From Rubripirellula sp. (GTDB lineage: Bacteria > Planctomycetota > Planctomycetia > Pirellulales > Pirellulaceae), in assembly GCA_012270065.1 (NCBI GenBank), contig JAAXJB010000086.1, positions 1 through 38,610 of the forward strand: a DNA stretch of 38,610 nucleotides, written 5' to 3'. The notes below the pieces were generated by a model. That model was given only the letters and a program-made list of their open reading frames with translations, did not search any database and was not told the DNA's origin. Made by a program: the position numbers and the translations under genes. This document shows positions 7,867 to 16,134 of the stretch, piece after piece. Numbering within the stretch: position 1 is the stretch's first letter; each line of letters begins with the position of its first letter.

Positions 7867-10715
7867 ATTCGGATAACAATGATTCGGCACCTCTGACAGA
7901 ACGCCGGCATTTCTTGAACTTGGGTCTCGCAGCAGTTGGCGGTGGGATCATCGCCAGTCGCAATAGAAAAATACAGGCCGGTACGTTCACAACCCCTGGT
8001 GATGGTGATGGATCGGCGACTGGAAACCAGCAAGTTGCGCCCAAAGTACCTGAAATCGACATTGAAAAGTGGAAAAAGCTCAAAGCGGAACCCTATGAAA
8101 TCGGTGCTTTTGGAGAAATGCCGGGTGTCTGCAACCTGCCAGGCCCTCTTGCGAAAAGAAATTGGCCGGATCGCGACAAATACAAGGGAGCGGTCAAAGT
8201 CCCCGGTATGTGTCAATTGTGCAGTACCGTCTGTGGCATGATCGGATATGTCAAAGATGGCCGCTTATTGAAGGTCGAAGGTAATCCCCGAGATCCCAAT
8301 AGTCGGGGTTATCTTTGCGCTCGAGGTCAGGCTTCACTGAATCACCTTTATCATCCCGAGCGATTGCTCTATCCGTTGAAGCGAGTGGGCAAACGTGGCG
8401 AGGGAAAGTGGAAACGCATCAGTTGGGATGATGCGCTGGACGAAATAGCCGGGAAACTCAAGGCAGTCAGGGAGTCAGGCCATCCGGAAGAATTCGCGTT
8501 TCATCAGGGGCGGCAACGTAGCAAAGATGCTCTGAAACGCTTTCTCGATGCCTTCGGGACCAAAACCCAGCTATCACACCGTTCACTCTGCTCGGGAAAT
8601 CGGAGAGCAGCCAATCTTACCGGTTTGTGGGAAAGTGATTGGGATTTGAATGATGTGGAACACTCGAAGTACATTTTGAACTTTGGTTCCAATGTCTTTG
8701 AGGCTCATCAAGGTCATGTGCCATTTGCAAGTCGGATTCAACGTGGACGCTTTCAGAACGGGGCCAAATTGGTAACGTTTGACGTGCGGATGTCAAACAC
8801 TGCGGGTGGTAGTGACGAATGGCATTCACCGTTTCCCGGAACTGATGGAGCGATTGCGTTAGCCATGTGCAATGTGATCATCTCCCAGGGGCTCCATGAT
8901 GTCCAGTTCATCGAACGCTGGACGAATGTCACTGTCCAGGAACTGCGGGATCACCTGAGTTCTTACACAGCGGAGTGGGCGGAACGCGTTAGTGGGGTTG
9001 CTGCTGATGACATTACGCGGATTGCAATTGAGTTTGCCAAAGCGGCGCCGGCTGCGACGACCATTTGTAATCGCGGTAGTTCGGCGCATCTGAATGGGTT
9101 CTACAATGATCGCGCCATCGGGATGCTCAATGCTTTGGTCGGGAGTATTGGGAAGAAGGGTGGTTGGTGTTGGTCGCCATGGGGAGGTCTTGATCCGGTG
9201 GTCAAGACACCGCAAATGCCGCCGGGCGCCAAAACTCATAGTGTTCTTGAAGATCCTCCCGAGTATCCGCTGGCCAACGTGTGGCGACGAATGCGCGTGG
9301 GAGAAATAGTTTACCTCTACCTGCTTCAGGACCGTGCCAAGCTGCAGGCCTACATGACCTACAACCTCGATTCACCCATGACGTGGCCCGAGGAAAGCAT
9401 GACCCAGCAGATTTTGACGGATGAGAGCAAAATCGAATTTCATGTTTGCATCAATGCGTTCTACAACGAGACCGCCCACTTTGCAGATATTGTCCTGCCA
9501 TGGACCACGTTCATGGAACGCTGGGATCTCGACGCGAGGGCATCTTACAATTTGCGGCCCTATGTTGGCCTGAGGACACCGATGGTGCGGCCGCTCGGGG
9601 AATCAAGGGATGTCCGGGATTTCTTTCCTGAGTTGGCAAGAAGGATCGGAGGAGGGATGGAGCAGTGGTATCCGGAAAAAACGGTCAAGGAATACATGGA
9701 AAAGTGGGCGTCCAACGTTCCAGTGAACCCGGAAACCGGAAAACAGGGGCTCGATAGGCTGATGGAGGAAGGGGTCTGGGAAGAGGATCGTGAACCGTTT
9801 TACGAACCTTACAACCAGAAACTTTCTGAGGCGGATCTGCAAGGAGCCATCATCGATGATCAGGGACTGATCAGCAGAGATGGAATCGGGATTGGGATCA
9901 TGGTTGATGGCATTGCATTACGGGGATTCAAGACACCAAGCCGTAAATTTGAGATCCGCAGTGCGTTTGTGAACAGAATTGGACGCAATCAGGATTGTTC
10001 CGAGCTGATTGCTGCCAGTGGTATGACCAAAACAAAGAATCGTCACGAGAGCCATCTGACGCATGATCTGAAAATCGAAGAAATGCCGGTGTGGTTCCAG
10101 CCTCGTGAGTTGCAGGATTTGCCCGACGACGAACTGGTCATGACCAGTTTCAAGTGGAATGTCCATAACCATGGTCGAACCATGAATCTGAAGTGGTTGG
10201 CTGAAATCGTGCATTCGAACCCCGCTTGGTTGAATCCTGAAACCGCAGGTCGGTTCGGTCTTGAAAATGGAGATTGGATCGAGATCACCTCCTTTTACTC
10301 GCGGGAACTGGAACGGCTGTCACCACATCTCAACCGTACTGATCTACCAGAGGAAAGTGGGCGTCGTGTGGTTTCACACATGCGTGTTCCTGTGGTGCTG
10401 ATGGAAGGGATTCATCCACGCGTAATTGCCATGAGTAATAGTTGTGGTCACACACAGTACACGTCTGTTGCGCAGGCACGACGGCAACCTCTCGATGATT
10501 CGCAACTTGCCGGATGTGATGCGGAAACCTATGTGGATGCTGATTGGCAGAGGAATATGTGGTGGCAGGATGATTCTGGGGGAGACCATGCCAAGTGGCA
10601 GCGGAATCGTGGCAATGGTTGGAACCAGAACAGGTTGATTCCGATCGCCCCAGACCCCATCACAGGTCAGCAGGCCTTCCATGATACTGTTGTGCGGATT
10701 CGGAAAATTGATTGA
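7863..10715 (+). CDS. molybdopterin oxidoreductase catalytic subunit, DMSO reductase family
   Basis: 950 residues from the ATG at 7863, which overlaps the previous stop. It has its own twin-arginine-like signal (ERRHFLNLGLAAVGG, residues 13-27). A proximal 4Fe-4S site is formed by C117, C120, C124 and C152 ('CQLCSTVC' ... 'GYLCARGQ'). C243 in 'SHRSLCSGNRRAA' is at the position expected for a cysteine ligand to molybdenum, as in polysulfide, thiosulfate and tetrathionate reductases (assignment by family, not proven). The C-terminal third (about 755-950) has the molybdopterin dinucleotide-binding beta-barrel, e.g. 'NPETAGRFGLENGDWIEI' and 'GHTQYTSVAQARRQP'. Length and motifs fit the PsrA/PhsA/TtrA/ArrA side of the family. 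The substrate cannot be told from the sequence. No NrfD/PsrC membrane subunit is in the window. Confidence 0.9.
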   Translation: MNSDNNDSAPLTERRHFLNLGLAAVGGGIIASRNRKIQAGTFTTPGDGDGSATGNQQVAPKVPEIDIEKWKKLKAEPYEIGAFGEMPGVCNLPGPLAKRNWPDRDKYKGAVKVPGMCQLCSTVCGMIGYVKDGRLLKVEGNPRDPNSRGYLCARGQASLNHLYHPERLLYPLKRVGKRGEGKWKRISWDDALDEIAGKLKAVRESGHPEEFAFHQGRQRSKDALKRFLDAFGTKTQLSHRSLCSGNRRAANLTGLWESDWDLNDVEHSKYILNFGSNVFEAHQGHVPFASRIQRGRFQNGAKLVTFDVRMSNTAGGSDEWHSPFPGTDGAIALAMCNVIISQGLHDVQFIERWTNVTVQELRDHLSSYTAEWAERVSGVAADDITRIAIEFAKAAPAATTICNRGSSAHLNGFYNDRAIGMLNALVGSIGKKGGWCWSPWGGLDPVVKTPQMPPGAKTHSVLEDPPEYPLANVWRRMRVGEIVYLYLLQDRAKLQAYMTYNLDSPMTWPEESMTQQILTDESKIEFHVCINAFYNETAHFADIVLPWTTFMERWDLDARASYNLRPYVGLRTPMVRPLGESRDVRDFFPELARRIGGGMEQWYPEKTVKEYMEKWASNVPVNPETGKQGLDRLMEEGVWEEDREPFYEPYNQKLSEADLQGAIIDDQGLISRDGIGIGIMVDGIALRGFKTPSRKFEIRSAFVNRIGRNQDCSELIAASGMTKTKNRHESHLTHDLKIEEMPVWFQPRELQDLPDDELVMTSFKWNVHNHGRTMNLKWLAEIVHSNPAWLNPETAGRFGLENGDWIEITSFYSRELERLSPHLNRTDLPEESGRRVVSHMRVPVVLMEGIHPRVIAMSNSCGHTQYTSVAQARRQPLDDSQLAGCDAETYVDADWQRNMWWQDDSGGDHAKWQRNRGNGWNQNRLIPIAPDPITGQQAFHDTVVRIRKID

Positions 10716-11295
10716 ACCTGAAATTCACGAAACCGAATGTGCCGCAGGTGTTTATGCCCTGTTCGCACGATTGTGGATGCGTGAAGTTGACGAAGCATTC
10801 AGGCGGGAAATGTTTCGGGAGCCTCTGGCTCCAGCTTTGGAACGTGTGGGGCTCTTTTTGCCCATGGAGTCAAATGAAGAATTGGCGATCGAATATTGCA
10901 GGTTGTTCATCGGACCCAAAAATGCACTGCTGCCGATGCAGTCGGTGTGGCAGAAGACACAACTGGAAAGTCAGTTAGCTACGTCGGTTGAGAAATTTGC
11001 CGAGTTAATTGGTTACGTCTTGCCAACATCTTCATTTTGGGATCATCTTGGAGTCCAATTGGATTTGATGTCTCATCTGGTTCGTGCAAAAGCCTCAGAG
11101 AACCAGGCAGAAAATGGTTTTGAAGTTGCTGGTGAGGTGGCAGACGTGTTTTTCAGGCGACATTTGAGTTGGGCTGCTCCACTGCTTTTGGCAACCTCAC
11201 AGCGGGCTCAGGTGCCTCTTTATCGTTCACTTGCTCAGGCCACACAGCAATTCCTCCGCTTGGAAGCAAGCAGTCGTTCTCAGGCAACTTTGTGA
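10681..11295 (+). CDS. TorD/DmsD-family chaperone for molybdoenzyme maturation
   Basis: 204 residues from ATG 10681. Members of this all-helical family bind the signal peptide and apo-form of a molybdoenzyme until cofactor is inserted and TAT export can occur. The family signature is visible as 'EYCRLFIGPKNALLPMQSVW' (residues 71-90), close to the consensus Y..LF.GP...LP...S.W. An acidic, helix-rich remainder agrees with the family. The listed ATG overlaps the catalytic subunit gene by 35 bases; a TTG at 10708, embedded in the upstream stop region, would give a more typical start just before 'IEPEIHETE'. Its place right behind the catalytic gene marks it as the dedicated chaperone of that enzyme. 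Confidence 0.85.
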   Translation: MILLCGFGKLIEPEIHETECAAGVYALFARLWMREVDEAFRREMFREPLAPALERVGLFLPMESNEELAIEYCRLFIGPKNALLPMQSVWQKTQLESQLATSVEKFAELIGYVLPTSSFWDHLGVQLDLMSHLVRAKASENQAENGFEVAGEVADVFFRRHLSWAAPLLLATSQRAQVPLYRSLAQATQQFLRLEASSRSQATL

Positions 11296-11382
11296 CAAAG
11301 CCTGCGGTAAACGCTGGCGTTCAGAAGTGACTCATGCCAAAAGTTGTGATCCTGACACTTGATTTCCTGAAAAGATTCTGTG

Positions 11383-11835
11383 ATGTCGAAACCAATACCT
11401 GTTCCAGTTCCGGATGATCCACGGGAACTGAGGGACCTTGCGCTTGCAGTGCTTCGCAATGACAGGTTCCCCTACCTTGCTTCCATGGACGGAGACCAAC
11501 CACGCGTTCGTCCGGTCTCGCCCGTCAAAACAGATGGCTTCACAATTCACGTAGCCAACTTGCGTTCCTACCATAAAACGCAGGAATTGGCAGTGAATCC
11601 CAAGGTTGAGCTTTGTTATCTTGATCCAGAGCATCATCAGTTGCGCATCACAGGAATTGCCTGTCTGGAGCATGACCGGGAATTGTTGCAGCAGATCTGG
11701 GACAGAAATCCCTTGTTACGCAATTATCTCGGTTCGATCGATAATCCAGACCTGATTGTTTATCGTGTCGATCCGATCCGGGTTCGATACATGCGCGAGT
11801 GGGCGTTGGAGTATCACGAGGTTTCTCTCGCTTGA
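11383..11835 (+). CDS. pyridoxamine 5'-phosphate oxidase-like flavin split-barrel protein
   Basis: 150 residues. The pattern 'FPYLASMDGDQPRVRPVSPVKTDGFTIHVAN' (split here for reading: 'FPYLASMDGDQP', 'RVRPVSPV', 'GFTIHVAN') followed by 'SYHKTQELAVNPKVELCYL' is typical of small FMN-binding split-barrel proteins related to general stress protein 26 and PNPOx. Such proteins bind FMN or another flavin or heme; the substrate cannot be predicted. It is too short for a true PdxH and lacks the PdxH C-terminal signature. The ATG at 11383 is preferred over the GTG one codon earlier. It follows the molybdoenzyme chaperone by 87 bases on the same strand. Confidence 0.8.
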   Translation: MSKPIPVPVPDDPRELRDLALAVLRNDRFPYLASMDGDQPRVRPVSPVKTDGFTIHVANLRSYHKTQELAVNPKVELCYLDPEHHQLRITGIACLEHDRELLQQIWDRNPLLRNYLGSIDNPDLIVYRVDPIRVRYMREWALEYHEVSLA

Positions 11836-11867
11836 TTCGTAAGACATGCATCAGACAGGGGTCAATC

Positions 11868-12539
11868 TTGCGTGAGCTGTTTAGAACTTTACCGCTGATG
11901 TGTGTCGTTTTACTCGTCCCCATCGTGCCCTTCCTGTTCTTTGGCGGTCAGCTCGGCGATTGGCTTCGAGGTTTGTCGGAAGAACCTCCCGACGCACGTG
12001 TTACCTTTCTTTTGGTCGTGGGTCTATTGGCGACCGATATTCTTCTGCCAATCCCGTCCAGTGTGATTAGCACACTTAGTGGATGGCAACTGGGCTGGTT
12101 TTGGGGGACTATGGCTACATGGGTCGGGATGAATGCTGGTGCTGTGATCGGGTTCGCCCTGTCTCGGCGATACGGACAACCTTTTGCTCTGTATTTTTCG
12201 CGGGGCCGGGATCTTGCACAGATCCGCGAGGTTAGCGATCGGTATGGTCCTTTGGTGCTCATTCTGACAAGAGCAATGCCCGTTTTCGCTGAAGCCAGCG
12301 TATTGATGGCCGGTATCCATCAACTTGCCTGGCCCCGTTTCTTGTCAGCGATCTGTCTGAGCAATCTCGGACTTGCAATCGCTTACGCCACTTTCGGCGA
12401 TTACGCTGAGCGAAATCAGTGGTTGCCACTGGCACTGGCAATTTCTGTCGCTTTGCCGGTCCTTGTGGCTGGCATGGCACGCAGCTGGATGCCAAATCCC
12501 CAGAGCTCCGACTCGGATGTGCATTCACCGGACCAGTGA
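11868..12539 (+). CDS. VTT/DedA-family (SNARE-associated) membrane protein
   Basis: About 223 residues. Hydrophobic segments lie at about 7-28, 43-62, 70-98 and 140-210 (numbered from the TTG at 11868). The C-terminal half has the VTT pattern: an amphipathic re-entrant region with 'LTRAMPVFAEASVLMAGI' and 'FLSAICLSNLGLAIAYATFGD'. The family includes flippase-like proteins for lipid carriers and proteins of unknown cargo. The start is uncertain: the frame is open back to a GTG at 11799 that overlaps the previous gene. TTG at 11832, TTG at 11868 (preceded by 'cagggg' 5 bases away, chosen) and ATG at 11898 are all possible. It is probably co-transcribed with the gene before it. Confidence 0.8.
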   Translation: MRELFRTLPLMCVVLLVPIVPFLFFGGQLGDWLRGLSEEPPDARVTFLLVVGLLATDILLPIPSSVISTLSGWQLGWFWGTMATWVGMNAGAVIGFALSRRYGQPFALYFSRGRDLAQIREVSDRYGPLVLILTRAMPVFAEASVLMAGIHQLAWPRFLSAICLSNLGLAIAYATFGDYAERNQWLPLALAISVALPVLVAGMARSWMPNPQSSDSDVHSPDQ

Positions 12540-12802
12540 CTGAAGGCTGACATTACCAGCGTGGGTCGCACCATGTTGCTATTTCGGGCAAATTTGGGTT
12601 GTCTGGACTCGCTAATCGATACAGTCGTCACAGGTGGCGTTCTTGCCTAACTGATCAGGTTTTTCTTGGTGGTACTTTTGCTTCTATTCACCGCTTTTAC
12701 CCAATCGGTGTGCTAGGGTTTTTTGCCACCCTTCCACTCTGTGCCTTTTAACACGGGGACACGGAAAAGTCAGGTACTTTCCCACCAATCAAGGACATAG
12801 AA

Positions 12803-13228
12803 ATGACCGAATCCAGTATCGATCAAAACGCCGCTGATGATGTACTGACACTCGAACGACGCAAGGCCGATCGGCGAGTTTCAAAGGCTACTGAAGCAGA
12901 AGGTTCCGCGGATAATCTGGACACCGGTGTGGTTTCCGAACCACGCAGAAAAAAACAACGCCGTCGTCACATTGACCCGACTACCTGCGAGCGAGATTAC
13001 AGTGATCCTGAAATCGAGTTCATGCGAGCGATGGATGACTACAAGCGTGACGCTGGTCGTATGTTCCCAACTTGCAGCGAAGTACTCGAAGTGATTCGTT
13101 CACTTGGCTATTACCAGCTCACTGAGGAGCAGGTCGACATCCTTGGGTTGACGGAGGATGTATCAAACTCCGATGAAAGCGAAATCGAGACCACTGATGA
13201 GGAAGCGGAAGACTTCATCGATGCTTGA
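12803..13228 (+). CDS. conserved small protein of unknown function
   Basis: 141 residues, very hydrophilic. The first half contains basic clusters ('LERRKADRRVSK' and 'EPRRKKQRRRHIDP'). The middle has a well-formed core, 'EFMRAMDDYKRDAGRMFPT' plus 'CSEVLEVIRSLGYYQL', at about residues 72-107, predicted helical. The tail is strongly acidic. From memory, this core recurs in many short planctomycete proteins without a function. The ATG at 12803 is preceded by 'aaggacatagaa', a reasonable ribosome-binding site. The gene stands alone, with 263 bases ahead and a stem-loop terminator candidate after it. Confidence 0.8.
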   Translation: MTESSIDQNAADDVLTLERRKADRRVSKATEAEGSADNLDTGVVSEPRRKKQRRRHIDPTTCERDYSDPEIEFMRAMDDYKRDAGRMFPTCSEVLEVIRSLGYYQLTEEQVDILGLTEDVSNSDESEIETTDEEAEDFIDA

Positions 13229-13276
13229 TTGAACAGTCTTGATCCGGAATTCTGTCGAATTCCTATCAGTTACATG

Positions 13277-13327
13277 AGCAGCCCGGAGCGACGACCATAG
13301 TCCAACTTGGTCGGGTTCCGGGCTGTT
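13277..13327 (+). terminator. probable terminator after the small unknown gene
   Basis: The arms at 13277-13287 and 13317-13327 form an 11-bp stem with one wobble, with an inner CGACC/GGTCG pair extending it. Only short T runs follow (ttctcggtttt), so termination strength is uncertain. Confidence 0.5.
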
Positions 13328-13957
13328 CTCGGTTTTGGGGTCAGATTTGCCCCGAATGAACGTGATGCGGTAGGACTGCCCGGTCAGCAAATTTTTTCTC
13401 TGCTTCAATTTCGAGCGGTACCCAATGAGACGCTTTGGACTCAACTCGAAATTCAGATGCGTAAATGCATGACCAGTTCACGGTGCTTCGAATGCCGGCA
13501 TGCTGAAGGGTTACTCGCTTTCTGTATAGCCAGCCATCGGTTTCAGGTTTCAGCCCCATTTCACAGTCTGGAATTCATCCGTCAGACTTCACCTTGCCGG
13601 ATGATGGCCGGATCCACATTCTTGTTGGATGGTCCATGGCTACCGCCTCTCAAGTTGTTGCCTGGCTCGGGGTAGGTCAATCAGGCGTTAGATGCTTTCA
13701 AGATTTTGCTTTCAATTCCTGTACATGGCCGAATGTGATTGGTCATTTCAGGCCTGAAGTTTCTTTTTTTGAGCTGCATGTTCGCTGTCATGAGCCGGAA
13801 CGGCGAAAAATTTGCTGTCTGCTGGTATTCCACTGGCTGGTTTGGCGTTGTCGCAGCCATGCCTCATTTCGTACTGTCCCGACCATACGAAGTTTTTTTG
13901 CCCGAGCGAGCGTGATCTCGGGAAGAAGAATGCATGTCAATTGCGAACGAGGCAGTG
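13328..13957. other. about 630 bases with no convincing gene
   Basis: Frames open here on either strand give compositionally odd translations (rich in Cys, Trp, His, Arg) with no recognisable motif. Visible structure: a perfect 12-bp palindrome TTCAGGCCTGAA at 13747-13758 followed by a T-rich run, and a 6-bp CCCGAG/CTCGGG stem at 13901-13922 with a 10-nt loop just before the next gene. The region could hold a long leader, a non-coding RNA or a decayed gene; I cannot tell which. Confidence 0.4.
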
Positions 13958-15532
13958 ATGTACGCCGCAACTTATCGATTCATCGCTTGGGTAATGATTC
14001 TTGCTACCACCCTGGCGGTTGGTTGTCGGGGGACGCAGAAATTCGGGCGTCAGGTTCAAGTGAGCGAAAGTAGTGACGCCGAGTTGGCCGAGCTGGGATC
14101 CCCTGAGCAGCGGATTGCAACGTCATTGCGTTCCGAGCCGGGAGGTGAGAATGGAGATGCAAAAATTGCGCAGAATCTCGAGGTCAGATCCGCATCTTTA
14201 CGGAAGCAGGGTGATGGCTCAGAGGTCGAATCAGGTGTTGCTCAAACTGAGTTGAAAAAAGATTCACTGGAGAAAACTTCGAATGCAACTTCACAGCAAC
14301 AAACGGCAGTTTCTGCCCGTGAAGCAAAGCAGTCAGAAGGCGGCGATTCAGTAGCAACCACGGATGTGCAGGATCCTGCGGCGGTTATTGAAACAATCAA
14401 GAATCTGCCCAGTGAAACGCGGGAAAGACTTCGTCAGCAACTGAATCATGACTTGTTGGTCGCGGATCAAACTGCACAACCCAACCCAATTGATTTGGAA
14501 TCGGGAGCGATGAATCGCTTACCCAACTTACCTCCTTCGCGAGACTCTGTACCCGAGGTCACTCCCTCGCGGCTTGGCGTGGGTTTGGAAGGACAGAATC
14601 CCAATCTGTCGCAAGCCGTCGTTGTCGCCTCCTTGAAGGACAAAGAGCCTGCTGCTCTGACTGAAAAGGAAAAAGATGCAGTGGCCAGAAGACTCTTGCA
14701 GAATCATATCCCCAATGACAAAGGCACCAGTTCGGACCGTGGGAATATTCGCGCCGTAAGTGCAACTCAAAGCGAGGTTGCGCATAGCAGAATTGTTCAG
14801 GCGTTTTCACCAGAGTTGCTCTCGGAGCTGTCTGAGGATGTCCTTTATGACGCATTGGCTCAGCAGCTTAGCAAGACTCCCGCAGTTGAGGAGCCTGCAG
14901 AACGCACTGCCCGGTTGATTCGCTTGCGGCATCTGATGGTCTTATCCGGTGATCCGGATGCAGCGGTGGAAAAAATCAGTGGTTTGTCAGATTCGGAGCA
15001 GGAATTCCTCAGGCATCAGCTCTTGGGACTTTGGACCATCATCGATCCGGATGGACACCCGACATCACCCAGTCGTCGATTCACCTCGGCTGTGCCGCAA
15101 ATCCGTGAAGCAGCGAAGTTTGCAGCTGCTGCGACAGATGCCCTTGAAGTAAGAGCTCTGGCGTTCTGTACTGATATCCAATCGTACGGCCAATTCAAGC
15201 GTTTCGAAGGCAATCGTTTTGATGCCGGTCAACAGGTGATCCTGTATTGCGAGATCGACAACTTCACAGCAAAGCGGGTCGACAATGGTTTTGAGACTCA
15301 TTTACAGGGTAGCTATGACATCTACGATTCCGAAAACCGGAAAGTACTCAGTCAACTCCTGCCAGCCGACCAACAGGTGTCTGCAAATTACTTGCGAGAC
15401 TATTTCATCGCTTATCAAATGCTGATTCCGAAGGAACTACCTGCCGGTACATACAAATTGCGGCTTACCATGGAAGATCGCAACGGAAAGAAGTATGGCA
15501 ATGCCGACATTCCGTTTGAAATCGCAAAGTAG
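13958..15532 (+). CDS. predicted lipoprotein of unknown function
   Basis: 524 residues from the ATG at 13958, which has GAGG 5 bases upstream and yields a compact lipoprotein signal ending in 'TTLAVGC' (lipid-modified Cys23). An ATG at 13934 in the same frame adds eight residues. Residues about 30-270 are low-complexity, polar and probably disordered (many Ser, Glu, Gln). Residues about 275-385 look helical ('ELLSELSEDVLYDALAQQL', 'LIRLRHLMVLSGDPDAAVE'). The C-terminal 125 residues look like a beta-sandwich: 'RFDAGQQVILYCEIDNFTA', 'GSYDIYDSENRKVL', 'LPAGTYKLRLTMEDRNGKK'. That last domain resembles the unannotated C-terminal domain of other planctomycete envelope proteins (recollection only). 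No catalytic motif is seen. Confidence 0.75.
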   Translation: MYAATYRFIAWVMILATTLAVGCRGTQKFGRQVQVSESSDAELAELGSPEQRIATSLRSEPGGENGDAKIAQNLEVRSASLRKQGDGSEVESGVAQTELKKDSLEKTSNATSQQQTAVSAREAKQSEGGDSVATTDVQDPAAVIETIKNLPSETRERLRQQLNHDLLVADQTAQPNPIDLESGAMNRLPNLPPSRDSVPEVTPSRLGVGLEGQNPNLSQAVVVASLKDKEPAALTEKEKDAVARRLLQNHIPNDKGTSSDRGNIRAVSATQSEVAHSRIVQAFSPELLSELSEDVLYDALAQQLSKTPAVEEPAERTARLIRLRHLMVLSGDPDAAVEKISGLSDSEQEFLRHQLLGLWTIIDPDGHPTSPSRRFTSAVPQIREAAKFAAAATDALEVRALAFCTDIQSYGQFKRFEGNRFDAGQQVILYCEIDNFTAKRVDNGFETHLQGSYDIYDSENRKVLSQLLPADQQVSANYLRDYFIAYQMLIPKELPAGTYKLRLTMEDRNGKKYGNADIPFEIAK

Positions 15533-15533
15533 G

Positions 15534-16112
15534 TCACTGGAAATCCAGAGTAATGGTATCCATCACCTGATAAGTCGGACCTGATTTATCCAGAAAACTG
15601 GCTACCAAATTCAACGTATCGACTTGCATGCTGCCAAGTTCCGTTTTTTCTTCGGCAGTAAGCCGCGTCAGGACCTCGCTGTTGGCCACCTTTGATGCAC
15701 TTCGTGTGCGTCCAAGTGTCAGATGGGGGACATAGTCGCGTGGTTCCTGTTTGAATCCAAGTTCTGCAAGAGATGTTTCCAGCTGGGCGACAATTTCTTG
15801 CAGTGTCCCTGATGCGTCCGCGATGCCAGCGTATAAAATGCGGGGACGATGCATGCTTGGAAAAGCACCAGTACCACCGAAGTCCAGGTGGAATGGCGAG
15901 TAATTTGAGCAGATTCGTTGTATTGCCTTGCAGACATCAGGGATCTCCGTGTTGTCCACGTCACCGAGAAATTTGAGCGTGAGATGGAGATTTTCATGAG
16001 GCACCCACTTGATACCGTCGTTGGGTTGTTTGAGCCGTTGAAGCATCCTGGCTGCGTTGCGATCAACATCACGTGCAAGTGGAATGGCGATAAAAGTTCG
16101 AATGTTTTTCAT
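15534..16112 (-). CDS. thpR: RNA 2',3'-cyclic phosphodiesterase (2'-5' RNA ligase family)
   Basis: 192 residues from the ATG at 16112 (an ATG at 16136 in frame would overlap the divergent gene). The 2H phosphoesterase fold is shown by its two H-x-T motifs: 'HLTLKFLGDV' (about residue 40) and 'HLTLGRTRS' (about residue 125). The N-terminal 'RTFIAIPL' strand is also typical. Members hydrolyse 2',3'-cyclic phosphate RNA ends and were first described as 2'-5' tRNA ligases; the cellular substrate is usually unclear. It ends one base after the lipoprotein gene's stop on the opposite strand and starts 22 bases from the divergent hydrolase gene. Confidence 0.9.
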   Translation of the reverse strand: MKNIRTFIAIPLARDVDRNAARMLQRLKQPNDGIKWVPHENLHLTLKFLGDVDNTEIPDVCKAIQRICSNYSPFHLDFGGTGAFPSMHRPRILYAGIADASGTLQEIVAQLETSLAELGFKQEPRDYVPHLTLGRTRSASKVANSEVLTRLTAEEKTELGSMQVDTLNLVASFLDKSGPTYQVMDTITLDFQ

Positions 16113-16134
16113 GGCCGTAATCGTACACTGAAAC

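Noticed and set aside
13747-13770. Palindrome TTCAGGCCTGAA followed by T-rich run as a terminator
   Set aside because: With the minimum loop only a 4-bp stem can form, and no gene ends nearby.
13594-14073. 159-codon open frame in the gene-poor stretch
   Set aside because: Overlaps the start of the lipoprotein gene in another frame; Trp/Cys/Arg-rich translation with no motif or clear ribosome-binding site.
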